A stretch of DNA of 58,722 nt from JBBIWA01 sp037439425 (GTDB taxonomy: Bacteria; Acidobacteriota; Blastocatellia; RBC074). Where the stretch lies: contig JBBIWA010000028.1 in the NCBI GenBank assembly GCA_037439425.1, positions 1 to 58,722 on the forward strand, read 5' to 3'. The notes under the pieces were generated by a model. The model was not told where the DNA came from and made no database searches. It was given only the letters and a program-made list of their open reading frames with translations. The first letter of the stretch is position 1. Each line of letters begins with the position of its first letter. Below, in pieces: positions 17,929-26,887 of this stretch. Both the position numbers and the translations under genes were made by a program.

Positions 17929-19371
17929 ATGCGTGTTTGGGCTTTCCTGCGAAAAAAGTCTGTGCGTTTTGTGCTGATATCGTCGTTTCTGATCGCGCTG
18001 TCGCTGGGAGCAGCATTCATCTCGGCCGCAGCGGCCCAAGTGGGCGATTATCAACTCGCGGCGCTCAGTTCAACGCTAGCGCTGGCATTGGCGGGCGGGA
18101 TCGTGGTCTATATTGTGCCCAGGCTGGCGCGCAACGCTGGCCTGGAGCTTTTGCGTTCAGACCTCTCGCTTGGGGTCACCAGTGCGGGTTGGATCTTTTT
18201 TACTTTTGTCTTGGTTGTGGCTACCGCTGCGCTGACGACTGGCAACAATCTGTTTTATATGGTACTGGCCATCTTGCTAGCGGTGCTGATGGTCTCCGGT
18301 GTGGCCTCGCGTTTGAGCCTCAGTGGCGTGAGCGTCTCTTTGCGCTTCCCCGATCATATCTTTGCCGGTGAGAGCACGCCGCTCGAGTTGACACTAACCA
18401 ATCAGAAAAAGGTTCTCCCCTCCTTCTCGCTCTCGGTCGCGGTTGTCTCTCAGAGGCAGCCTCGCCAACGCTGGTGGCGCTGGCAAGAGCGCTCATCTGA
18501 GCTCAGGTGGCCACTTTCAGCCTTCGGGACATTTAGTGAGCTGGCCTACTTTGTGATTATCCCTGGTCGGGTGAAAGGGAGAGTGCGAATCGAACATTGC
18601 TTTCAACGGCGCGGGGTCTATCCTATCTTCGGTTTTACTCTCACCACGCGTTTCCCATTTGGTTTTGTCGAGCGGAAACGCCGGATTGCAGCCGAGGGGG
18701 AAATCGTCGTCTATCCACGACCGCAGCCGCTGGATGATTTTTATCACCTCCTGCCAATGTCGCAAGGCAAGCTGGAAAGTCCGCATAAGGGAAGTGGCAG
18801 TGATCTGTATGCGATTCGCCAATACCTGCACACCGATCATCCGCGCTACGTGGATTGGAAGGCGACGGCGAAGACGGCGCAGTTGATGGTGCGCGAGTAT
18901 AGTCGTGACGACGATTGGCGCATCACGGTGGCTGTTGATGTGCCGGTGGCTGCCGCAGGAGGGCCATCTCAGGAGCCACAGGCCGGGCTCTGGGCTGAGA
19001 AGTTTGAGCGCGCTATCATCCTGGCCGCGAGTTTGATCACGCACTTTATCACCGAAGGAGTGGAAGTGCGCCTGATAGTCGGGCGCGATGATCTGGGCTT
19101 TGGCAGCGATAATGAGCACTGTTATCGCTTGCTGCGGTACCTGGCTCGTCTCACGCTGCCCGTCAATGAACAAAGCGATCGGTCGCCAGAGCAAGTGAAT
19201 GGTCGCAGTAGCGAGTGGGATAAAGAGGCTACAGCGTGGAGCTTGCTCGATCGGATGCCGGGGCTGGTAGCGGATGATCAATTCAAGATTCTCATCACAC
19301 CTGCCGCTCGCGGTTCGATCCCAGCCAGTATCTGGCGCGCGGCTCACGTTGTCTACTTTGATGACCTGTGA
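17929..19371 (+). CDS. DUF58 membrane protein with vWA-like domain
   Basis: This 480-residue protein has two hydrophobic hairpins in the first 140 residues (VLISSFLIALSLGAAFISAA; WIFFTFVLVVATAALTTGN) and then a soluble region containing the DUF58 signature (GSGSDLYAIRQYLHTDHPRY followed by VDWKATAKT). In this family the region after the signature folds like a von Willebrand A domain and is the usual partner of MoxR. It follows moxR by 76 bp and precedes the TgpA-like gene by 88 bp. The spacer at 19372-19459 holds short tandem ACTACTG-type repeats and no gene. Exact function is unknown; an envelope-maintenance role is inferred from the cluster. Confidence 0.9.
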   Translation: MRVWAFLRKKSVRFVLISSFLIALSLGAAFISAAAAQVGDYQLAALSSTLALALAGGIVVYIVPRLARNAGLELLRSDLSLGVTSAGWIFFTFVLVVATAALTTGNNLFYMVLAILLAVLMVSGVASRLSLSGVSVSLRFPDHIFAGESTPLELTLTNQKKVLPSFSLSVAVVSQRQPRQRWWRWQERSSELRWPLSAFGTFSELAYFVIIPGRVKGRVRIEHCFQRRGVYPIFGFTLTTRFPFGFVERKRRIAAEGEIVVYPRPQPLDDFYHLLPMSQGKLESPHKGSGSDLYAIRQYLHTDHPRYVDWKATAKTAQLMVREYSRDDDWRITVAVDVPVAAAGGPSQEPQAGLWAEKFERAIILAASLITHFITEGVEVRLIVGRDDLGFGSDNEHCYRLLRYLARLTLPVNEQSDRSPEQVNGRSSEWDKEATAWSLLDRMPGLVADDQFKILITPAARGSIPASIWRAAHVVYFDDL

Positions 19372-19459
19372 ACCAGTAGCTAGTAATCGGCATTCGGTAG
19401 TCAGTCGAAGCCGGCTTTGACTACTGGATGCTGGCTCCTGACTACTGACTACTGACCCA

Positions 19460-21667
19460 ATGACTCTCGAGCGTTACTTTAGGCTTTCGTCATATTTGAT
19501 GTTTGCGACTAGCTTCATGATGCTGGTCGCAACGCAGCAGCTTGATTGGCTCGCGAGTGTGCTCTTTGCTGGGGTGCTGGTTGTCGGTTGGTGGGTTGAT
19601 AGTGGTCGCCTGCGGTGGCGCATCCCGCCCTCGCTCATCACCTGGTTGATAATCCTCTACCTTCCCTTGGCGGCGATAGACTGGGCGGTCTTGGGCTCCT
19701 CGCCCGCTGTCACTTTGATTCACTCCATCTTCTTTGTCTCCTCATTCAAGCTACTGCAGCCGAAGCAGAATCGCGACTGGCTCTGGCTTTATGTCGTCTC
19801 TTTCTTCGAGATGTTGCTGGCGGCGGGAATGATGATTGACACGAACTTCTTTCTGCTTCTGATAGTCTTTCTATTTGCAGGGGTCTCAACGCTTGTGAGC
19901 TTTGAGGTTCGCCGTGCGCAGCAATCGCTCAGCGAGAGGGCCGTGGCGATTGAGTTTTGGAAGGAGACACCTGAAGCTCGCCGCTGGCTCAGACCGCCAC
20001 GCCTGCGCAATCTGGCGGGTTTTTGCGCCGTCGCGCTCCTTCTGATCATGTTGTTGGCCGCGCCGCTCTTTCTCGCCATGCCACGCCTCTCGCAAGGGTT
20101 GCTTGGCGCCGGGTGGTTACGAGGCGAGACGCTTTCAGGATTTTCAGATAGCGTGCGTCTGGGCGAGGTCGCCCAAGTCAAGCTGAACTCGCAGGTTGTA
20201 ATGCGCGTGCGCGTTCAGCAGCCGCCCGAACAATATCGCGCGGCTTTGCGCTGGCGCGGTGTGAGTTTTGATCATTACGATGGGCGCGTCTGGAGCGATT
20301 CTCGGCTAAAGAAAGTACCGGTCGCACGCGACAGCTATGGGGCCTTTCGGTTAAGTGAAGAGACTGCCGGCAAGGTGGTGACGAGGCAGACTTTTTATCT
20401 CGAACCTCTAGATATCAATACGGTCTTTGTGGCGCCGCGCCCGATGAGCCTAGTGGGCTTGAAGTCTTTGCTGCGCGATCAAGGGGATGGCTTGTGGAGC
20501 TTCCCCCGTAGCTTCTCTCGCTTAGTTTATGTCGTCGAATCGGACACCACAGAAGTGCGTGACGCGGCGCTGCGTGAGGATAACTCTCGGGTCTACCCTG
20601 CGGAGATTCGTGCCCGCTATCTGCAACTGCCTGAGGGGCGGGACCGCCGCATTGATGAGCTGGCGGCTGAAATTACACGGGGTGCCAAGACACAAATCGA
20701 GATCGCGCGCCGGATCGAGCATCACCTGCAAACCCAATATGGTTACACGCTCGACCTTCGGCGCACAAATAATGATGATCCGGTAGTAGATTTTCTCTTT
20801 AACGTGCGCGCAGGACATTGCGAGTATTTTGCGACGGCAATGACACTGATGCTGCGTGCGCGTGGCATCCCGGCGCGGCTCGTCAACGGTTTCCAGATGG
20901 GCGAGTACAGCGATGTGGCTGATATCTACACAGTGCGCCAATCGGATGCGCATTCGTGGGTCGAAGTCTACTTTCCGAAACATAAATGGGTTGCTTTTGA
21001 CCCGACCCCGGCTGCAGGACTCAACGTTTATGAAGGTGGGCTGCTGGCGCGCTTGCGACATTACGGCGAAGCCATTGAGCTGTTCTGGCTGGAGAAGGTA
21101 ATCGGCTTCGATTCCAGCCAGCAGGCATCAATCATTCTATCGGCGCAACGATGGCTCTCATTTTATCAGCGCGAGGCGGCATGGCGCTGGCTGGATCTGA
21201 AGCTCAGTTTGGCAGAGTGGATAGAATCCTGGCGCCGCAGCCGTGGTGCCACGCTCGAAGAGCTATGGTCGGCGGACTTGCTCCCTCGCCTGATGCTTCA
21301 CCCCCTGGCATTAGCGCTTTATGCCGTCATGGGGCTTGCCGGGGGGGCGCTGGTCTGGCGCAAAAAAGCGCGCTCGTGGCAGCGCAGGATCAAGCGCGAT
21401 GCGGTAGCCTCGGCCGTGGCTTTTTATCAGGAGATGCTCGCACTTCTTGAGCGAGCGGGATACCGAAGACAACCAGCCCAGACGCCGCAAGAGTTCGCTG
21501 AGGCGTTAGGGATGCCATCTGTTGGCGAAATCACGCGCCTCTATCAACAGGTGCGGTTCGGCGGCAGGCAATTGACCGAAGCGGAAGTGAGACGAGTCGA
21601 TCGCCTGCTGCGGGAATTGAAAAAGAATGGCCGAGCTGGAGTCGGGATGAGTGAAGGAGCAGATTGA
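19460..21667 (+). CDS. TgpA-like membrane transglutaminase (DUF3488-transglutaminase-DUF4129)
   Basis: This 735-residue protein has about five to six N-terminal membrane helices (DUF3488 region, to about residue 210), a periplasmic transglutaminase/protease-like domain with the triad Cys454 (RAGHCEYFATAM), His498 (DAHSWVEVYF) and Asp514 (WVAFDPTPA), another membrane helix (about 620) and a cytoplasmic DUF4129-like tail containing ERAGYRRQPAQTPQEFAE. It is the third member of the MoxR-DUF58-TgpA set. The stop codon is two bases before the ATG of the symporter gene, so the latter is in the same operon. All triad residues are present, so an active enzyme is expected; its substrate is unknown. 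Confidence 0.92.
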   Translation: MTLERYFRLSSYLMFATSFMMLVATQQLDWLASVLFAGVLVVGWWVDSGRLRWRIPPSLITWLIILYLPLAAIDWAVLGSSPAVTLIHSIFFVSSFKLLQPKQNRDWLWLYVVSFFEMLLAAGMMIDTNFFLLLIVFLFAGVSTLVSFEVRRAQQSLSERAVAIEFWKETPEARRWLRPPRLRNLAGFCAVALLLIMLLAAPLFLAMPRLSQGLLGAGWLRGETLSGFSDSVRLGEVAQVKLNSQVVMRVRVQQPPEQYRAALRWRGVSFDHYDGRVWSDSRLKKVPVARDSYGAFRLSEETAGKVVTRQTFYLEPLDINTVFVAPRPMSLVGLKSLLRDQGDGLWSFPRSFSRLVYVVESDTTEVRDAALREDNSRVYPAEIRARYLQLPEGRDRRIDELAAEITRGAKTQIEIARRIEHHLQTQYGYTLDLRRTNNDDPVVDFLFNVRAGHCEYFATAMTLMLRARGIPARLVNGFQMGEYSDVADIYTVRQSDAHSWVEVYFPKHKWVAFDPTPAAGLNVYEGGLLARLRHYGEAIELFWLEKVIGFDSSQQASIILSAQRWLSFYQREAAWRWLDLKLSLAEWIESWRRSRGATLEELWSADLLPRLMLHPLALALYAVMGLAGGALVWRKKARSWQRRIKRDAVASAVAFYQEMLALLERAGYRRQPAQTPQEFAEALGMPSVGEITRLYQQVRFGGRQLTEAEVRRVDRLLRELKKNGRAGVGMSEGAD

Positions 21668-21669
21668 TT

Positions 21670-23253
21670 ATGGCAATCACGGCGGTGGTGATTATGTACG
21701 GCTCCTTCCTGGTGGTTGGCTGGTTTGCTGCGCGTAAAGTTAGGGAAGGCACTCCGGCCGATCTGATCGTGGCTGGGCGCGCGATGCCGCTGTGGATGGC
21801 GGCGCTGACAATGACCGCGACCTGGGTGGACGGTGGCTATCTGCTCGGCACTGCTGAAGGCGTTTTCAAATCAAGCCTTGCTCTCGGCATTCAAGGCGGT
21901 TTGTGCTTTGGCCTCAGTTTGATTCTCGGCGGACTGTTCTTTGCCCGCCGAATGCGGCGCTACGAATTCACCACCCTGATTGATCCCTTCGAGGCACGCT
22001 TTGGCCGAGCGTGGGCGGCGGTGCTCTTTCTGCCAGCGATGTTAGGCGAAGTCTTCTGGAGCGCGGAACTGTTGGTGGCTATCGGTTCAACTTTCGGCGT
22101 GATCTTAGGCCTGCCGCTTAGCACTGCGATTCTGCTTTCGGCCGCAGTTGTGACTCTCTACACGATGCTCGGCGGAATGTGGGCAGTCGCCTACACAGAT
22201 GCTTTTCAGCTTGGGTTGGTAGTGTTAGGTTTGGCTTTGGCACTCTTCTTCGTATCGGGTGAGGTTGGCGGCCTGAGCGGAAGTTGGCTAGGCTATTTGG
22301 CTGCGCGGGGGGAACGCGGCGGGCTCTTTCCACCTTTGCAGGCTACCGGATCATTCTGGAGCTTACAGGCGATCGTCAATTGGTGGGATATCAGTTTCAT
22401 GCTTGCGCTGGGCGGCATTCCGTGGAATTGCTATTTTCAGCGTGTGCTTTCGTGCCAGACGCCAGCCAAAGCGCAGTGGCATTCGATTTTGGCCGGACTG
22501 CTGACTGTTGCCTTGACTGTGCCGCCGCTGCTTCTGGGCGTGGCAGCTTTCAGCTATGCCTGGCCGGCTGAGCTTCTCGCCCAGTTGCAAGCGCAGCCAG
22601 CGCAGACCCTGCCGCTGTTGCTTCGTCACGTCACTCCGCCTGCCATCAGCATTCTGGGATTAGGAGCGATTATTGGCGCAGTGACCTCAAGCTTCAGCTC
22701 GTCTATTCTGTCTGCTGCTACGATGTGGAGTTGGAACTGCTGCCGGCGACTCATCTGGCCACATCTTTCGGTTAAGAAGCTGAAGCGACTCCTTCGCAGC
22801 TCAATTGCGCTGCTGGGTGCGCTTGCCGCCGTCCTAGCCTTGAAGGTGCAGAGCGTGCAGGCGCTCTGGTTCTTCACAAGTGATTTGATTTTCGTCTTGC
22901 TCTTTCCCCAGTTGGTCTGTGCACTCTTCGATCCGAAGGTGAATCGCATCGGCTCGATCACCGCTTTTTTTGTCTCGCTGGTACTGCGTTTGGGCGGTGG
23001 CGAGCCGCTCTTTGGCCTGCCGCACTTCATCCCTTATCCGGAGCTCTTTGCCGGCCTGTTACCTGGTAAGCCAGCAGATTGGTACGAGCCAGGAACTGGC
23101 GCGCTGCTCTTCCCATTTAAGACTCTGGCTGCGGCTGTTGGCTTGTTGTTATTGCCTGTCGTGTCGCGGTTGACTGCGCGGTGGGATAGGCCGCGACCGT
23201 TGCGAAACGTTGAGCGTGAAGGAGATGAGAGTGAAGGAGAGAAGATAAATTGA
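21670..23253 (+). CDS. Sodium:solute symporter resembling the high-affinity choline transporter CHT1 (SLC5A7)
   Basis: The protein has 527 residues from the ATG at 21670 (GGAG ten bases upstream; a TTG at 21664 is in frame) and about 13 membrane helices. Beyond the SSS family fold, several segments closely match what I remember of animal CHT1: LTMTATWVDGGYLLGTAEGV, SLILGGLFFARRMR, FLPAMLGEVFWSAELL, LGGIPWNCYFQRVLS and GGEPLFGLPHFIPYPE. Sodium-driven choline uptake is therefore the leading hypothesis. It is strengthened by phosphatidylcholine synthase, which consumes choline, at 26888, the next intact gene once the decayed island between them is removed. Other SSS substrates such as proline or pantothenate fit less well. 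Confidence 0.85.
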   Translation: MAITAVVIMYGSFLVVGWFAARKVREGTPADLIVAGRAMPLWMAALTMTATWVDGGYLLGTAEGVFKSSLALGIQGGLCFGLSLILGGLFFARRMRRYEFTTLIDPFEARFGRAWAAVLFLPAMLGEVFWSAELLVAIGSTFGVILGLPLSTAILLSAAVVTLYTMLGGMWAVAYTDAFQLGLVVLGLALALFFVSGEVGGLSGSWLGYLAARGERGGLFPPLQATGSFWSLQAIVNWWDISFMLALGGIPWNCYFQRVLSCQTPAKAQWHSILAGLLTVALTVPPLLLGVAAFSYAWPAELLAQLQAQPAQTLPLLLRHVTPPAISILGLGAIIGAVTSSFSSSILSAATMWSWNCCRRLIWPHLSVKKLKRLLRSSIALLGALAAVLALKVQSVQALWFFTSDLIFVLLFPQLVCALFDPKVNRIGSITAFFVSLVLRLGGGEPLFGLPHFIPYPELFAGLLPGKPADWYEPGTGALLFPFKTLAAAVGLLLLPVVSRLTARWDRPRPLRNVEREGDESEGEKIN

Positions 23254-23274
23254 GCTCCTGCGAGGTCGCTTCCC

Positions 23275-23395
23275 AGCTAAGTACCGTGCGCCGCAATTAC
23301 GCCACCACTTGTCTTTAGACAGAGATGCAGATTTTGCAATCAGTTAGATTTCATGCTAACTGGCGGAGGATTTATGGCGCACGGTAATACATAGT
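23275..23395 (-). repeat. MITE-like element, copy 3 (inverted relative to copies 1 and 2)
   Basis: TACCGTGCGCC at 23282-23292 and GGCGCACGGTA at 23376-23386 are perfect 11-base terminal inverted repeats, extending imperfectly to about 26 bases. CAGTTAG at 23341-23347 and CTAACTG at 23356-23362 form an inner palindrome. Its reverse complement aligns along the full length with copy 1 at 16066-16182 at roughly four fifths identity by eye. It lies between the symporter and the defence relic. Confidence 0.75.
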
Positions 23396-23427
23396 ATCCT
23401 GGCCTGGATAAAATAGAGGGTCGATCC

Positions 23428-24024
23428 ATGCGAACCGCTCGCAACACCACAGGGCCTGCACAACCCACCGGCGCAGTCTTCGGCTACGAGGCCGAGCTTT
23501 GGAAGATGGCCGATGCGCTGCGGGGCAGCATGAACGCCGCCGAGTACAAGCACGTCGTCCTTGGGCTCATCTTCCTCAAGTACATCTCCGACGCCTTCGA
23601 AGAGCAACGCGCCCAGCTCGAGGCCGAGCGCTCTGAAGGCGCCGACCCCGAAGACCCGGATGAGTACTGCGCCAAGCGACACCCCGGTGAAATTCTTCTC
23701 GTTAACGCGAGCAGGCTTTTCGCTAAGGGACGGCCGAAGAACCATCCGACCGAAGAGCACATTGCTATAGTCGCCGATAGTTACCACCGCTGGACGGCGG
23801 AAAACGCTCTCTCCGCCATCATCACCAAGGAAGAGGTGGCACGCAACGACTACAACCTCTCGCCGAGCCGCTACGTGGCTACGGACCAGAAGGAGGACGT
23901 TCTCCCCCTCAAGGAAGCGACCGTGCTTTTGCGGGAGGCCGAGGAGGAGAGAACAACAGCCGATCGCGAGCTGGCGGAGGTGCGGAAAGCGCTCGGATTG
24001 GGAGACTTCCGTGCCCAGGATTGA
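23428..24024 (+). pseudogene. hsdM: hsdM remnant: type I methyltransferase with catalytic core deleted
   Basis: The 198-residue frame joins the two ends of a type I restriction-modification M subunit. Residues 14-80 match the HsdM N-terminal helical domain (EAELWKMADALRGSMNAAEY, LGLIFLKYISDAFEE, DPDEY). From about residue 87 it jumps to the C-terminal part (GEILLVNASRLFAKGRPKNH, LSPSRYV and a closing coiled coil). The SAM-binding and NPPF/Y motifs, about 300-350 residues of a normal ~500-residue subunit, are absent. The junction lies near 23670 and keeps the frame open. It cannot methylate DNA. No hsdS or hsdR is present. Confidence 0.82.
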
Positions 24025-25375
24025 GCTTCAAGAAGGCGAACAGGTCGAGTTCAAGCGCCAATGGACCGATCAGGCGCTCGAGGACATTGCCGCCTTCGCC
24101 AACACCCGCGGCGGCAGTGTGTTCATCGGCGTGGACGACGGCGGGGAGATCCTGGGCGTCGCCGACCCTGAAGCTGAGATTCAACGGATCGCGAACACGG
24201 TGGCCTCCCGCCTCGGGTTGACGCCTTAAGTCTCCCGGCGGCGCATTGAAGAGAGGGAAGTTATCGAGGTGCGCGTCGAACCCGGCCGGGGCGTAGTACC
24301 TCATAATGGCCGCTATCGCACGCGCGTGGGCAGTACTAACCGCGATCTCTCGCCGGAGGAGCTCGGCCGGCTCATCCTGAGTCGCTCCGGGCAGACCTGG
24401 GACGCCCTGCCGAGTTCGCTGACGCCAGACAGGGTTGCCACTACGGCGCTCGCGCGTTTCGCTGGTCTAGCAAAGCGGAGGCTCCCGGAGATCGCCCCGA
24501 GCGAGCGCGACCGTGTGCTGCAGAACCTGGGCCTCCTCCGCGAGGGAAGATTGACGAACGGCGGCGTTCTTCTCTTCACCGATCGCCCATAAGAGATCTT
24601 CCCCGGTGCTCGATTGCGTATCGGTGTATTCAAAGGCACCCGGATCCTCGACAGCCACGAGTTCGAGGGGACACTTTGGGAGCAGCTTGACGGCGCCATG
24701 GAGCGGTTCCGCCGACTGCTCAAGGTGGCGCTCGAGGTTCGCACGACTGAGGCGACTCTGGAGGGTCTTCGCCACCGGGAGGTGTGGGAGTATCCGCTCG
24801 ATGCGCTTCGGGAGGCGGTGACCAACGCCCTCGTTCATCGGGACTACGCGGCACCTGGCGACATACAGCTTCGGCTGCTGGACGATGCGCTGCACATCTG
24901 GAATCCCGGCGGGCTTCCCGAAGGCATTCGCCTGGAGCAGCTTCGATCACCAAGCCATCCGTCCGTACTCCGCAACCCCCTCATCGCCAGGGCCTTCTAC
25001 TATGCCGGTCTCATCGAACAGTGGGGAACGGGCACGAGGCGCATTCTCGGCTGGTGCCGGGATGCGGGGCTCCACGAGCCGGAATTCCAGGAGGAGGGCG
25101 GTGGGTTTCGAGTTGTCTTCTTGAAGGACCCGTACACACCGGAGCGGCTCCGGGCCATGGGCCTCAACGAGCGGCAGGTGAAAGCGGTGCTGTATGTGAA
25201 GGAGCGCGGGAGCATTACGAACCGGGAGTATCAGGCACTTGCTAGGATCAGCAAGCGGACAGCGTCGGACGAGCTGTCAGATCTTGTTCGAAGGGAGATC
25301 TTGGCGAAAACGAGTGGCCAGAGAGGGCGGGGAACGGTCTATAGGGCAAGAATTGGGCGAATTGGGCGGGAATAG
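24011..25375 (+). pseudogene. AlbA_2/AAA_4 DNA-binding regulator interrupted by two in-frame stops
   Basis: A single reading frame runs from the GTG at 24011 to the stop at 25375 with only two interruptions, TAA at 24227-24229 and TAA at 24590-24592, and no frameshift. Read through, it gives about 450 residues: an N-terminal Schlafen/AlbA_2 domain (GEQVEFKRQW, FANTRGGSVFIGVDDGG), a middle part, an ATP-binding HATPase_c_4 region (LREAVTNALVHRDY, WNPGGLPEGI, NPLIARAFYYAGLIEQWGTG) and a C-terminal winged helix (KERGSITNREYQ). Such proteins are often labelled RecG-like and accompany type I RM and other defence genes. It overlaps the hsdM remnant by 14 bases. The 291 bases that follow contain G-rich short repeats and no convincing gene. 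Confidence 0.82.
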
Positions 25376-25666
25376 GGCAGGAATTGGGCAAAAGGGGCTA
25401 GAAATTTTCGCGCACGGCGGGGAGTTGGCCACTCTGGCAACTCGTCCGCGGTTCTTTGGGAAGCGAGGCAGGGAGCGCGCACACGGCAATAGGGCGCTGA
25501 CTCACAGTCGGCTCAAGAAGGGCTCAATGGCCTCGGACAAAGGACCGTGGCGCAGCGAGGGGCGTCCTCGCAGGCCGGGCTTGGGGTTTCCGTGCCGGAC
25601 GTTGACTTGCACGAACGCGAGGGGGCGACGAAACAGGAACCCCCGCAGAAGAAAGGGGTGTAAGCG

Positions 25667-26851
25667 ATGAGTTCCCAAGGTTCATCTGGAGGGGCGGCTG
25701 CCGCCGGCGGTATGGATTTCCAGCACCGGGTAGCTGCCTGGGTAGCTGTACACGTCCTAGCTGAAAAAAGTGCAACCGCTCCATGGGATTTGCCTGCCGA
25801 CACGGCGCTTGATTGGCTCCGATGCGAGACCGAACAACCCGTGGACGACCTACTTGTCGGATGCTCGGGAGGAGGGCAGGTTTTCGCCCAGATTAAGCGG
25901 ACCCTGCAGCTTTCGTCCGCTCCGAATTCCAACTTTGCCTCTGTTCTCGATCAGTTTGTCCGACAGTTCATCGCTGGCCGCAACAAAACCGGTGGATCGC
26001 GCTCCATGGGCCGCCCCCTTGACCCTCGACATGATCGGCTCGTTCTGATCACCTCCCCGACTAGCTCTCAGCCGATCCGCATTCACCTCCGGAATGTCCT
26101 CGGCAGGGTGCGACACCTGACTCCAGGGCAGCCCCTCGACGCAGCTGCCACCAACGACAAGGAGCAGAAAGCGCTTTCGACTGTCACGGAGCATATCCGC
26201 AGATCGTGGCAAGCCCTGCTGAACCTTGAACCGTCGGACCAGGAGTTGCGCCAACTGCTTTCCACGATCTGGGTGCACGAGCTAGACGTTAGCGATGGAG
26301 GTTCAGGCGAGCGGGAGGCAAAGAGTTTACTGCGCTACGCCATCTTGCGCGATCCCGACCAAGCGGACCAGGCATGGCGCACGCTCATCGCCCTGTGCGC
26401 AGATTACGCGGCGCGCCGCTCCGGTGCCGACCGTGTTGCTCTACAGCGTGAGCTCCTCAACACCGGGTTGGATCTCAAAGCTCCCCGAAGTTACAAGGAG
26501 GATATCGGAAGGCTTCGGAGACACTCGCAGCAGACTTTGGCGGCGCTCGCCCATCTTGCCGAAATCCGAGTAGGTTCGACGACAATCAAGGTGCGGCGCG
26601 CGTGTACTGGGGCGCTCAAGCAGGGAGCCGACGAGCGCTCAACTCTTGTCGTGGGTGAACCCGGGGCCGGGAAATCGGGGGCTCTCCATGATTTCGTCAC
26701 CGTGCTTCACGAAGGAGGCAGGGATTATGTCTTTCTGGCTGTCGATCGGCTGGCCGCCCAAAGTCTCGGCGAGCTTCGGGGGGATTCGTTGATGCCTCTT
26801 TATAAGTTAAAATCGCGCTCCGTCACAAGCGAAAGGCTACTTGGTCTCTGA
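25667..26851 (+). pseudogene. Truncated nuclease-NTPase defence protein (DUF4297/Cap4-like N-terminus plus P-loop)
   Basis: The 394-residue frame begins with a DUF4297-like segment: MDFQHRVAAWVAVHVLAE, then VDDLLVG (Asp60/Asp61) and VFAQIKR (Gln75, Lys77), the D...QxK form of the PD-(D/E)xK nuclease core. A helical region follows, then a Walker A motif VVGEPGAGKSG (Lys336). The coding sequence departs from the expected NTPase about 40 residues later. The last 19 residues (MPLYKLKSRSVTSERLLGL) lie over a sudden AT-rich patch near 26795 and look like read-through of unrelated DNA. Walker B, sensor and C-terminal repeats that would make a protein of over 1000 residues are absent. It probably belonged to an Avs/STAND-type or related anti-phage system. 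Family assignment rests on motif order. Confidence 0.65.
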
Positions 26852-26887
26852 GCATGTTTTACTGGTGGAACTAAACACGGAAGCAGC

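Noticed and set aside
24011..25375. In-frame TAA codons as programmed recoding or readthrough
   Set aside because: Neighbouring intact genes also end in TAA and nothing unusual (such as a recoding signal) is seen at the two sites; pseudogene decay or sequence error is simpler.
25239..25670. 143-residue frame after the interrupted regulator
   Set aside because: Composed of Gly/Arg-rich translation of short G-rich repeats in a different frame from the regulator; no family resemblance.
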